A DNA stretch of 64,000 nucleotides from Ruminococcus sp. AF31-8BH (GTDB lineage: Bacteria > Bacillota > Clostridia > Lachnospirales > Lachnospiraceae): NCBI RefSeq assembly GCF_003460605.1, contig NZ_QTVN01000001.1:1-64000 (forward strand), given 5' to 3'. The position numbers and the translations under genes are program-made. This document shows, in pieces, positions 7,938 to 14,905 of the stretch (its first letter is position 1; every line of letters begins with the position of its first letter). Below the pieces are notes generated by a model. The model was not told the origin of the DNA and did no database searches. It saw only the letters and a program-made list of their open reading frames with translations.

Positions 7938-9176
7938 TCACAACTCCATATCGTTCCTTCCCAATTTAGTTCTTCCTTCGTGTTCCCATCGCTCTCGGTT
8001 CTCCTGTTCCGCAGTAATTTTTGCTTTTGCCAGCCTATCCAGAATGGAACTTCTGGCTTTTTTCTTAATCTGTTCGGTATTCACCTTTTTGACTTCCGGT
8101 TTTATCAGCGTGGTCTGGATTGTTTTAACTGCTGTCTGCATAGCTTTTGTAATTTTGGTAATTACTCCGTCCAATCGACTTACAGCATAAGTTCTTTCTT
8201 TTTGGGAAGCCTTGCGCTCAGGGGAAAGCACCCACGCCTTTGACTGTTCTACCAGACGAATGTCTTCTTTATGGGTTTCCACTCTGACCTCATCCGTCAC
8301 AACCTCCACAGCTTTGTCGTAAGCAATATCTGAAACTTCATCGATCAAAGCTTCTACTTCTTCAATTTTCAAAGTAAGTGTATCCAGTATTTCTGTCTGG
8401 TTTTTCATCTGTTCCTTTTGCTTAAACAGGATATAATCCTGCTTTTCAAGATAATCTCGCCCTCCATAAGACGGTTCTTCTTCCAGATGCAACCCGTATT
8501 TTCGAGTTATATCAAAAAGCATTGTCCGGCAAATAGCATCAAAAGTCTGCTTTCGATTATTATTGCGGCCTTTAGGTTTATCCGGTTTTGGAAGTGCAAT
8601 CCCTAATTCTTCCAGTGCTTTTTCCTGCTGGGGACAGATTTCCCCGTACTTATTCTCACAATCAAAAACATGACGTTCATGAATGTGCGGCGTTCCTTCG
8701 TCCAAATGCAGTGCCCAGTCCAGAATATGGACATGAGAACCGAACCGATTTGTGAACTGCTTTGTAAAGTCCTGTACGACCGCAAGTAATATTTCATAGG
8801 AAACAGATTCTTCTACTGTTCCTATTTGAAAAATAGTTTCCTCTGGACAGGTTTTATTGTTCTTTAGTAAATCTTCCACAGATCGGTTACGCTCTGTATG
8901 ACGGGTTCTTGCATTTCTTTCATTCTGCGCTTCTATATATTTTCCATAATGTTCCTGATAAAAAGTACATTCAATTTTCTCAAAACTGATATCCTGAGAA
9001 TCTTCTTCCCTGTTCTGCATTGTGGTATAGCCACGGTAACAGTCCCAGTAAATATTTTCTCTGACTCTTCCAGCATCAATATGTTCACTGTTTTCCAAGT
9101 CGAAACGGCGATCATTATGCCTGGGATTATAAGTGCCATTTTTCCCGGAGCGTCCATTGTGTCTTGTTGCTTTCAA
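7938..9176 (-). CDS. MobV/Pre-type relaxase (Mob_Pre family)
   Basis: This 412-aa protein carries the relaxase metal motif HxDExxPHxH at 157-166 (HLDEGTPHIH), characteristic of MobV/Pre relaxases such as TnpZ of Tn4451. Coiled-coil-rich sequence follows from about residue 245. The start is TTG at 9176, with AAGGAGGGC upstream. It would nick at oriT so that the circular form can be mobilised by another conjugative system. No type IV secretion genes lie in the element, so it is mobilizable, not self-transmissible. Confidence 0.9.
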   Translation of the reverse strand: MKATRHNGRSGKNGTYNPRHNDRRFDLENSEHIDAGRVRENIYWDCYRGYTTMQNREEDSQDISFEKIECTFYQEHYGKYIEAQNERNARTRHTERNRSVEDLLKNNKTCPEETIFQIGTVEESVSYEILLAVVQDFTKQFTNRFGSHVHILDWALHLDEGTPHIHERHVFDCENKYGEICPQQEKALEELGIALPKPDKPKGRNNNRKQTFDAICRTMLFDITRKYGLHLEEEPSYGGRDYLEKQDYILFKQKEQMKNQTEILDTLTLKIEEVEALIDEVSDIAYDKAVEVVTDEVRVETHKEDIRLVEQSKAWVLSPERKASQKERTYAVSRLDGVITKITKAMQTAVKTIQTTLIKPEVKKVNTEQIKKKARSSILDRLAKAKITAEQENRERWEHEGRTKLGRNDMEL

Positions 9177-9235
9177 TAATTTTCTTGCCCTCCTTTTTCA
9201 CGTTTTTCCAAATTAAATAAGGCAGCGAAGCTGCA

Positions 9236-9299
9236 AACCTGCGTGAATTTGCGTCAGGTAATACCCAGTATGAGTAGACGCACGCATCAACTCACTGGG
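9236..9299. other. Candidate oriT region
   Basis: Upstream of the MobV gene are two dyads. One is ACCTG...CAGGT around GCGTGAATTTGCGTC (9236-9259). The other is CCCAGT-AT-GAGT (9264-9275) with ACTC-ACTGGG (9290-9299). MobV origins usually lie just upstream of mob and contain such inverted repeats. Position and structure are the only evidence. Confidence 0.35.
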
Positions 9300-9356
9300 C
9301 AATGGCTGCCGCCCTTAACCTGCACAAAAGACTTCGCTCTCCGCTCTGCTCCAGAT

Positions 9357-9581
9357 TTAGTTACTATTCTCCGGCACCCTTCCATTCCCCTTTGCCATCC
9401 ATTCGAAAAAAGCAATTTTACTAACCTTAATTAATCTGCCGCTTCGAAATGCCGGAAAACCGGGTGTATGAACCAGTTCATAAGCCGTTACTCTGGAAAT
9501 CCCCATAATCCGCTGAATATCAGCCACATCCAGTACAAGAGGCAGTTCATCATAATTGTTTAATCTCTTATTTTCACTCAT
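9357..9581 (-). CDS. Excisionase-like small helix-turn-helix protein
   Basis: This 74-aa protein has a MerR-type winged helix-turn-helix (DVADIQRIMGISRVTAYELV, then SGRLIKVSKIAFFEWM), the usual form of Xis and other excisionase-family DNA-binding proteins. It is encoded upstream of the relaxase gene on the same strand. It may set the direction of recombination, or may control the mob operon. Only the family is visible from sequence. Confidence 0.85.
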   Translation of the reverse strand: MSENKRLNNYDELPLVLDVADIQRIMGISRVTAYELVHTPGFPAFRSGRLIKVSKIAFFEWMAKGNGRVPENSN

Positions 9582-9897
9582 GTTGTTCCTCCATTTTTGA
9601 TCTCATTTTTTTAGCTTCTCATTGCCGTTTTCTCTTTCCTGTTTCCTGAGTCATACTGCTGTCAAGGCATACAACACGTCATCCATTCGGATGCGCTCAC
9701 TTCTTTTATCGAAGGTCATGGCGGTTTATCTCAGGTTAGACGGTCATAAAGTTGTCAAAGTACACTGCATAGTACGAAATTACCATTCAATCGTATCTTA
9801 TCAATCTCATCTTGACTTTTCAATACTTTCGCGATACCATAAATGTAACTAATATTATATTTTTTAAAATTACCATACAAAACAGGAGCAAATAGAA
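9582..9897 (+). promoter_or_regulatory. Divergent intergenic region with promoter for the DUF6076-like gene
   Basis: This 316-bp region separates the leftward Xis-like gene from the rightward gene at 9898. On the plus strand TTGACT (9822-9827), a 17-bp spacer and TACCAT (9845-9850) form a likely promoter, with AGGAGC before the start codon. No gene was seen in the rest. Confidence 0.5.
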
Positions 9898-10941
9898 ATG
9901 GCTTATCAATTTATAAGGCAAGAACCTTGCTACGACCACATCCTCTTCGTTCTGGCATTGGATAGAGACAAAATGAAGGAGCGAATTTTAATCGGAACGG
10001 AACAGCAAATCCGTTTTCGACTGGACGGAAATAAAGATAACGATGTCATATATGATATAACACGTCCTCTAGGACGTTTTCTGATAGATTTTGAATATGA
10101 TAAAGAAAAGAACTGGAATATATATGGACTTGCTCCCCTACGTGATGCATTGCACACTAACCGTTGGAAACAGCCTGCACTGGAACAGACTGCTGGTGAT
10201 TTTCTGGCAAAAAAATATCTCACCGGTGATCCGGTGAGAATGTATGCTACATTCCGTATTTGGAATGAATATCTTGTTACAAGGGAATATCGTGACCGTA
10301 ATACTGCCTGTGATCGTTTTATAGAAAAAATCCAAATTTTGACTCAGGCATTCCAAACAGAAAATGTCATGAATTTTAATTCTGATACCGGAAAACCAGA
10401 ACGTTTTCATACTGGCAGTCTTTATTTCCGCAACACTCCTGCTGAAATCACTCGACTTGAACTTTGGTTTCCGGATAATAGGCGCAGAACAGAATGCGTA
10501 GCTGCCTATAGCTCTTTTTATCCGCTTATCACTTATTACTTGAATCGACTGAATGACTGGGGCCTTTGTTTCCGTCAGTGCAAAGTCTGTGGAAAATATT
10601 TTCTGGCAAAAAGCCAGCGTTATGAACTGTGCAGTGATAAGTGCCGTAAAGCACAGGCACTTCAAAACAAAAGGGAGTTTGATGAACGAGCCAGAGAAAA
10701 TAACTATGATCTGCTTTATAAAAATGAATGCCAGAATTGGCGTAATAAAATCAATAAGTCCCAAAAAACTGCTAATTTTCCGATTGAACGCCTGGAAGAA
10801 ATGAAAAATGCGTTTGACCTTTTTAAGAAAGAAGCTCTGCAGCGTAAGAAAGCTGTAAAGGCAGGAGCAACCAGTCCGACAGAATTCACAGACTGGTTGT
10901 ATCAGCAGAGCAATATTATCTTAAAACTCAGCAAAATCTGA
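9898..10941 (+). CDS. DUF6076-like zinc-ribbon protein
   Basis: This 347-aa protein is the only rightward gene in the element. A zinc-ribbon-like motif (CKVCGKYFLAKSQRYELCSDKCR, about residues 224-246) is followed by a basic, helical C-terminus (KREFDERARENNYD). This pattern occurs in proteins annotated DUF6076 in Lachnospiraceae mobile elements; the family name is from memory. The zinc ribbon with a basic tail suggests nucleic-acid binding. Function is unknown. It is convergent with the winged-helix gene, with a shared hairpin between. Confidence 0.6.
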   Translation: MAYQFIRQEPCYDHILFVLALDRDKMKERILIGTEQQIRFRLDGNKDNDVIYDITRPLGRFLIDFEYDKEKNWNIYGLAPLRDALHTNRWKQPALEQTAGDFLAKKYLTGDPVRMYATFRIWNEYLVTREYRDRNTACDRFIEKIQILTQAFQTENVMNFNSDTGKPERFHTGSLYFRNTPAEITRLELWFPDNRRRTECVAAYSSFYPLITYYLNRLNDWGLCFRQCKVCGKYFLAKSQRYELCSDKCRKAQALQNKREFDERARENNYDLLYKNECQNWRNKINKSQKTANFPIERLEEMKNAFDLFKKEALQRKKAVKAGATSPTEFTDWLYQQSNIILKLSKI

Positions 10942-10960
10942 ATCCATCCCTGTAAAGGAA

Positions 10961-10984
10961 AGGCAGCGAATTTACTCGCTGCCT
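10961..10984. terminator. Bidirectional terminator hairpin
   Basis: AGGCAGCGA (10961-10969) and TCGCTGCCT (10976-10984) form a perfect 9-bp stem between convergent genes, overlapping the stop of the winged-helix gene. Flanks are pyrimidine-rich in both directions (GCCTTCTC rightward, TTCCTTT leftward). Confidence 0.65.
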
Positions 10985-11403
10985 GCCTTCTCATTGAACT
11001 TGTATCCTACACCCCAGACGGTTTGAATATATACCGGGTTACCCGGATCATCTTCTATTTTCTCACGAATATGACTGATATGGCTCATTACTATATTGTA
11101 ATCGCCAAAATAGGATTCTTTCCAGACTATATCATAAATCTGTTCTTTACTAAATACTCTTCCTGGATTTTGTGCTAATAACTGCAGGATTTCAAACTCG
11201 GTGTAAGTTAATTCTATTTTTCTATTATCACGAACGACTTCTCTCCGTTTCAAATCAATCGCTATACCCTTATGCCATATTTTCGATTGAAATTGTATTT
11301 CCTGAAAAAGAAATTTCTCTCTGCCGGAATCTAACACAGAAATAACAGAATTTACCAAATCTTCCTCAGCTCCCTCGAATGATACCAGCAATATTTTTCC
11401 CAC
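10972..11403 (-). CDS. OmpR-type winged-helix protein without receiver domain
   Basis: This 143-aa protein ends in an OmpR/PhoB winged helix (about 45-138; ELTYTEFEILQLLAQNPGRVFSKEQIYDIVW and VWGVGYKF). The N-terminal 45 residues are too short for a receiver, and no phospho-acceptor Asp pocket is seen. It is the third gene after blaI and blaR1, 30 bp downstream, so it probably belongs to their operon. It could be an orphan DNA-binding output protein or the remnant of a full response regulator. Confidence 0.8.
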   Translation of the reverse strand: MGKILLVSFEGAEEDLVNSVISVLDSGREKFLFQEIQFQSKIWHKGIAIDLKRREVVRDNRKIELTYTEFEILQLLAQNPGRVFSKEQIYDIVWKESYFGDYNIVMSHISHIREKIEDDPGNPVYIQTVWGVGYKFNEKAGSE

Positions 11404-11433
11404 CTAATCGTCCTCGTTTCATTTAATACTAAC

Positions 11434-13458
11434 TTAATGTTTCGCCTCTGAAGTATATCCATCAAATGTTTCCGCTTCCGGATTAAATTCAGTAAATAAT
11501 TCCTGCATTCTATTTTTGCTTACTTTTTGAAAGCTGCTGATCTTTCCACTTTTGTCTCTCGTTACTTCAATGTACATAGTTCCGTTGCTGTTAGAAAAGA
11601 TTCCCCTTCCCTCATCATATAAATCTGCTATAATCTTACCATTATAAACCCAGTTTCCTTGAGCATCACAAGATACTCCATAATCAGCATACTCCTGTGG
11701 AACAGCAATATTAAGACCTTTTCCCTCTTCACTGCTATATTCGCCCATGTCATCAGCCGCTATGTTCTCACTTCCTCCTTCTTCAAAAACAGATCCTTTC
11801 ATTTCATCTGCAGTTACAGCTTCTCCGCCGGAACTTTCAACCAATACTGCCGGTTCTGACCAAAAATCATCTGATAACGGTTCTGCCTTTACGTCTGTGA
11901 TGGTGCCATAGTTTTCCCTTTGCACTTCAACTCGAAGCGTACCTCCACGTTTGGAACTTATTGTATAAGTACCCGGCTTAAACTCATCCCGGAAATATCC
12001 AATGGTCTTTCCATCATACATCAGAAATCCTGTTTCTTTCTGGTAAGTTATTCCCGCTTTTGCATATTCAGAAAGCTGTTCTTCGCTGAATACATTTTCA
12101 TTACTGTCTTTATTTTCGGTGACCGTTTCTGCTTCCTGCTTCGCATATTCTATATTTTCCGGAGAATATGCCATTGTAATTCCCACTGCATCATCAGATG
12201 ATTTCGACAACTTCATCCCATCTTTTATTTTTTGAAGATTATCCTCATAAAGTGCAATCGTCTCATCTACCTTTTCCTGTGTCCATACAAACCATCCGTC
12301 GCCGCCTGTATAAGCTTTTTCACCAATCATAGACTGCAGAACTTCTTTTTCCTCGTCCAGCCATTTCGCATACTCTTCTGCTGTCCACCATTCCACATCC
12401 GAACTTGAAAGTGATTCATCTTCCCGGATATTCACTTCGTTTAAAGCAACTGTTGTTTCACCGTTTTCTTGCGCTGTCTCTGTCTTTTTCTCCAAGGATG
12501 ATGCGGAAGTTGCAAATCCACCTGTCACGCAAATTACCAATACTGCACTTATAATTACTGCAAACTTAGATGTCTTCTTTATCTTCATAATTGCTCTTAT
12601 CCTCTCTTCAATCGCATTTTTACTGAAACTGTTACATAATGGTGTCAGTCCGCTCTTTTTTTCTTCCATAGATATTAAAGCAGTTGCATATACCGACTTT
12701 ATATCCATTCCAAATCTACGGACTACGGTTTCGTCACAGGATAATTCCAAATCTCTGTTAAAAAGAATATACATTACCCACACAAGAGGATTAAACCAAT
12801 GAATGCATACTGCAGCAATCATTATCAGCTTTGTAAGCATATCAAGCCGTCTGATATGCACATATTCATGTTCCAACACATAACGAAGCTGATAAATATT
12901 TTTCCATTCTGTATTTTTCGGCATTAAAATAACTGGGCGAATCACACCATAAGAAAGTGGTGCAGCTATGGTTTCTGTCTGCCGGATGGATAGACTCCTT
13001 TTTAGTGGATGTTTTTCCTTCCATGCTTCCAAAATATCATTTTCAACAGGCAGCGAAAATCGAAATTCCCGATAACATTTTATATAGGAAACCGCAAAAA
13101 ATCCAAAACAAAGTAACAGACCTGCCAGCCATATTACACTCAAAATCGAAATGGATTCTGTTCTCTGTACCATAGCCTCTGATAATCCATTTGCTATCTC
13201 AGGCATATTCCCATGAATGGGTAAAAATGTTGTCGTTTGCGCCGTTCTCACTGGGTTTATATCAGAATAAATACTCTGCAACAGAGAATAAATACTTGTG
13301 ACTGATTTTATGGAAAATGGAACTAATAACCGTATTAATGCAATCCACCATAAAATCAAAAATGTTTTCTTCGGTAATCTGTTGATAAGCACAGCCCTTA
13401 ATACCACAATAAGTAAAATAATAACCGTTCCCAGAAAACTCATTTGCAGCAGGCTCAT
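11434..13458 (-). CDS. blaR1: BlaR1-type M56 metallopeptidase with non-beta-lactam sensor region
   Basis: This protein is about 674 aa from the ATG at 13458, chosen because GAGGTG lies six bases upstream; a GTG at 13482 would overlap blaI. An N-terminal membrane domain carries the zinc protease motif HEYVH with SCDE downstream, as in BlaR1/MecR1. A membrane segment (FAVIISAVLVICVTGGFATS) leads to a large outer region. Instead of a penicillin-binding domain, this region has two related segments (ITYQKETGFLMYDGKTIGYF... and VSCDAQGNWVYNGKIIADLY...). It should sense an unknown signal and cleave the BlaI-type repressor. Confidence 0.85.
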   Translation of the reverse strand: MSLLQMSFLGTVIILLIVVLRAVLINRLPKKTFLILWWIALIRLLVPFSIKSVTSIYSLLQSIYSDINPVRTAQTTTFLPIHGNMPEIANGLSEAMVQRTESISILSVIWLAGLLLCFGFFAVSYIKCYREFRFSLPVENDILEAWKEKHPLKRSLSIRQTETIAAPLSYGVIRPVILMPKNTEWKNIYQLRYVLEHEYVHIRRLDMLTKLIMIAAVCIHWFNPLVWVMYILFNRDLELSCDETVVRRFGMDIKSVYATALISMEEKKSGLTPLCNSFSKNAIEERIRAIMKIKKTSKFAVIISAVLVICVTGGFATSASSLEKKTETAQENGETTVALNEVNIREDESLSSSDVEWWTAEEYAKWLDEEKEVLQSMIGEKAYTGGDGWFVWTQEKVDETIALYEDNLQKIKDGMKLSKSSDDAVGITMAYSPENIEYAKQEAETVTENKDSNENVFSEEQLSEYAKAGITYQKETGFLMYDGKTIGYFRDEFKPGTYTISSKRGGTLRVEVQRENYGTITDVKAEPLSDDFWSEPAVLVESSGGEAVTADEMKGSVFEEGGSENIAADDMGEYSSEEGKGLNIAVPQEYADYGVSCDAQGNWVYNGKIIADLYDEGRGIFSNSNGTMYIEVTRDKSGKISSFQKVSKNRMQELFTEFNPEAETFDGYTSEAKH

Positions 13459-13468
13459 ATACATCACC

Positions 13469-13837
13469 TCATTCCAATTCACTGACGATCTGCTTCAGGT
13501 TCTTAATCTGCTCCATAGAAAGTTTTTTTCTGCCAAGAAGTGCCGCAAACAACTTGTCAACAGATCCATCATATATCTTATCAATAAGTTCATCTGTTTC
13601 CAGATCCTGTACCTGTTCTTTTGCTATAAGCGCATGGCACATAAATCCCGGTTCCGTTCGTTCAATCGCGCCTTTATTGATACACCGCTTAATCAATGTA
13701 TACGTTGTGTTTTTATTCCAGCCGACTTCTCTGTTTAAAGTATCTGCAACATATTTCGCTGGCACGTCACCATCCTTCCACAGAACATCCATTACCTTTA
13801 ATTCCGAATCAAAAAGTTTGATATTTTCCTCTGTCAC
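13469..13837 (-). CDS. blaI: BlaI/MecI-type repressor
   Basis: This 122-aa protein has the BlaI/MecI/CopY winged helix (ELKVMDVLWKDGDVPAKYVADTLN, then NKNTTYTLIKRCINKGAIER) and a C-terminal dimerisation helix (ALLGRKKLSMEQIKNLKQIVSELE). It is followed within 10 bp by blaR1, the standard repressor-protease order. Two dyads overlap its promoter, indicating autorepression. Confidence 0.92.
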   Translation of the reverse strand: MTEENIKLFDSELKVMDVLWKDGDVPAKYVADTLNREVGWNKNTTYTLIKRCINKGAIERTEPGFMCHALIAKEQVQDLETDELIDKIYDGSVDKLFAALLGRKKLSMEQIKNLKQIVSELE

Positions 13838-13854
13838 TTGTTTCGCCTCCTATA

Positions 13855-13910
13855 AGACTACAGTAGTCTGTTCTTGTTTTCAGACTACCACAGTCTTATA
13901 ACATTGTCAA
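13855..13910 (-). promoter_or_regulatory. blaI promoter with two BlaI-type operators
   Basis: On the minus strand TTGACA (13910-13905), a 17-bp spacer and TAGTCT (13887-13882) form the promoter. AGACTACAGTAGTCT (13855-13869) is a perfect 15-bp palindrome. A second, weaker copy AGACTACCACAGTCT (13882-13896) covers the -10 box. Centres are 27 bp apart. Confidence 0.8.
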
Positions 13911-13928
13911 TCATTTTCTGTCGCTAGG

Positions 13929-13959
13929 AAAAGAAAAACAGCCAGCCTTTCGGCTGACT
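13929..13959 (-). terminator. Terminator after tnpV
   Basis: On the minus strand AGTCAGCC, a GAAA tetraloop and GGCTGGCT (13959-13940) form an 8-bp stem, followed by GTTTTTCTTTT. It should stop transcripts that enter tnpV from the right, including any from the spoIIID sigma-E promoter. Confidence 0.85.
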
Positions 13960-13967
13960 GCTCCATA

Positions 13968-14345
13968 CTAAATATAAACCATTTCGTTCAGTACAATTTC
14001 TTCTGCTCTGTTTCTAATATTATTACACCGTTGTACCCAAAGCATAGCATCTTTCCGCTTCAATTCCTCCGTCACTCCCTCAGCCGCTTTCATCTGATCA
14101 ACAATACACGTAAACCGTTCCTCCGCTTGTTCGTCCAAATCCTCCAGATAGCTCCAAAGTTTTCCGGTCAGCAGTAAACTGGAATATCTACCGTAGCACT
14201 GCTTTTTCAGATACTCCCTGTGCATTCGTCCCCACTTACCGATAGATCGCTTTTCCTCCGGCAGCTTCAAGTCTGGGATATAATAATCCCCGACAAGTAC
14301 ATAATCAATGCCATTCTCCGTAATTCTTGTTTTCAAATCCTTCAT
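13968..14345 (-). CDS. tnpV: TnpV transposon-encoded protein
   Basis: This 125-aa protein matches the TnpV family of Tn4451-type transposons: YVLVGDYYIPDLKLPEE near the N-terminus, GKWGRMHREYLKK, and a helical C-terminus ending ALLWV-like QRCNNIRNRAEEIVLNEMVY. AAGGAGGAACG precedes the ATG at 14345; an upstream in-frame start is less likely. TnpV function is unsettled. It is the first element gene downstream of the spoIIID fragment, so the sigma-E promoter at 14557-14586 points straight into it. An inverted repeat brackets its leader. Confidence 0.85.
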   Translation of the reverse strand: MKDLKTRITENGIDYVLVGDYYIPDLKLPEEKRSIGKWGRMHREYLKKQCYGRYSSLLLTGKLWSYLEDLDEQAEERFTCIVDQMKAAEGVTEELKRKDAMLWVQRCNNIRNRAEEIVLNEMVYI

Positions 14346-14391
14346 GGTTCGTTCCTCCTTGGTTTTTCTTATTCTATTACCCAAACGAACC
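14346..14391. repeat. 8-bp inverted repeat around the tnpV leader
   Basis: GGTTCGTT (14346-14353) and AACGAACC (14384-14391) are exact complements 30 bp apart. In the tnpV transcript one arm lies between the ribosome site and the ATG, so a hairpin could limit translation. The pair could instead be a protein-binding dyad next to attR. Confidence 0.5.
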
Positions 14392-14394
14392 GTT

Positions 14395-14526
14395 CTATAT
14401 TGTTACTTCCATATGTACCGTGCTCTTACTAACCCCAAACTTTTTCGCTGTTTGTCTCACTGTTGCCTTCGTCTCAATAATATAGTTCCCAATTTCCACT
14501 GCCCGTTCTTCAATATATTCTTTCAA
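14395..14526 (-). pseudogene. spoIIID: spoIIID 5-prime part (gene split by the element)
   Basis: The minus-strand frame starts at TTG 14526 after GGAGGC and reads KEYIEERAVEIGNYI, TKATVRQTAKKFGVSKSTVH: the N-terminal half and helix-turn-helix of SpoIIID. Native sequence ends at His38 (14413). The element then supplies MEVTI and a TAG at 14397-14395, giving a 43-residue product that lacks the C-terminal DNA-contacting region. The continuation KDVTSRL... is found 14.15 kb away at 259. In the integrated state SpoIIID function should be absent, and late mother-cell gene control would depend on excision. Confidence 0.93.
14400..14416. other. attR: right junction of the spoIIID element
   Basis: TTGTTAC, an aligned TC at 14408-14409 and TATGT at 14412-14416 match attL at 14 of 17 bases. 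To the right lies spoIIID codon 38 (His); to the left is element DNA leading to tnpV. Confidence 0.85.
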
Positions 14527-14556
14527 AAGAAACGCCTCCGAAGACGTTGTTTTTAC

Positions 14557-14586
14557 AGTGTATGCAGAGGTGTTTCTATAATATGA
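14557..14586 (-). promoter_or_regulatory. Sigma-E promoter of spoIIID
   Basis: On the minus strand TCATATT (14586-14580), a 15-bp spacer and CATACACT (14564-14557) fit the sigma-E consensus KMATATT / CATACAHT at every position. spoIIID is a known sigma-E gene in Bacillus. Transcription from here crosses the truncated gene and enters tnpV. Confidence 0.85.
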
Positions 14587-14654
14587 AAGCAAATGAGCTG
14601 CGTTAACGTAATTTAGTGAATCAAGGCGGACGCCTCTGAACACCTGTTATTCCA

Positions 14655-14774
14655 CGCAGGTCGGTGCAACGCTCCGGTGAACTAACTGCTAACTACGGCT
14701 TAATCGTGAAGGCTCTCCTGAGATGTTTAGTCGCAGTTGACAGTTAGCTCGGCGAAGTGTTGCGACGACCTGCG
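14655..14774. repeat. 120-bp imperfect inverted repeat with 46-nt arms
   Basis: Arms 14655-14700 and 14729-14774 are complementary at 35 of 46 positions, with a 28-nt loop. Several mismatches become G-T pairs on one strand or the other, so a long structured hairpin is likely. It interrupts a small gene on one side and adjoins the spoIIID promoter region on the other. It could be a small non-autonomous transposon or a structured RNA. No flanking target duplication was evident. Confidence 0.6.
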
Positions 14775-14877
14775 ATGAATATAGCTTCCAACAGTCATTA
14801 TTCTCGCCGAAACCAATCATATTGTTGTAGCATTCTTCTGTCAGCAGCTGAAATTTTTTCCATTTTTTATTTTTCAT
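14689..14877 (-). pseudogene. Truncated small gene after the SEC-C gene
   Basis: The frame starts at ATG 14877 (GAAGGGGAC upstream) and reads MKNKKWKKFQ..., ECYNNMIGFGENNDCWK before running into the 46-nt inverted repeat at about 14774. The N-terminus looks like a real protein (29 bp after the SEC-C gene, normal codons). The rest of the frame is only the repeat. It appears to be the start of a longer gene broken by insertion or deletion. Confidence 0.45.
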
Positions 14878-14905
14878 AGCATTCTGTCCCCTTCGTAATC
14901 GTCTA

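Larger units (their letters stand above)
259..14416. mobile_element. Serine-recombinase element inserted inside spoIIID (skin-like)
   Basis: The element spans 14,153 bp between equivalent positions of its two attachment sites. Gene order from the left is large serine recombinase, HEPN protein, AlbA_2/Schlafen protein, 58-aa protein, VapE helicase, CHC2 primase, MobV relaxase, Xis-like protein, DUF6076-like protein, winged-helix protein, BlaR1, BlaI and TnpV. Recombinase, MobV and TnpV are the hallmark set of Tn4451-type mobilizable transposons, which excise as circles. Both borders fall within spoIIID and both halves of that gene are intact, so precise excision would restore the gene. AT-rich cargo at 1900-5400 suggests transfer. 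Whether excision is developmentally controlled, as for the sigK skin element, is inference. Confidence 0.9.

Noticed and set aside
9243..9434. A 63-codon plus-strand frame in the candidate oriT region
   Set aside because: No ribosome site, and it overlaps the well-supported Xis-like gene on the other strand.
11434..13837. Beta-lactam resistance from blaI-blaR1
   Set aside because: No beta-lactamase or penicillin-binding sensor domain is present; the sensor region is of a different kind.
14395..14643. An 82-codon frame first read as a decayed spoIIID pseudogene
   Set aside because: The missing 3-prime half was found intact and in frame at 110-259, with matching junctions, so the gene is split and not decayed. 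The true start is TTG 14526 after GGAGGC.
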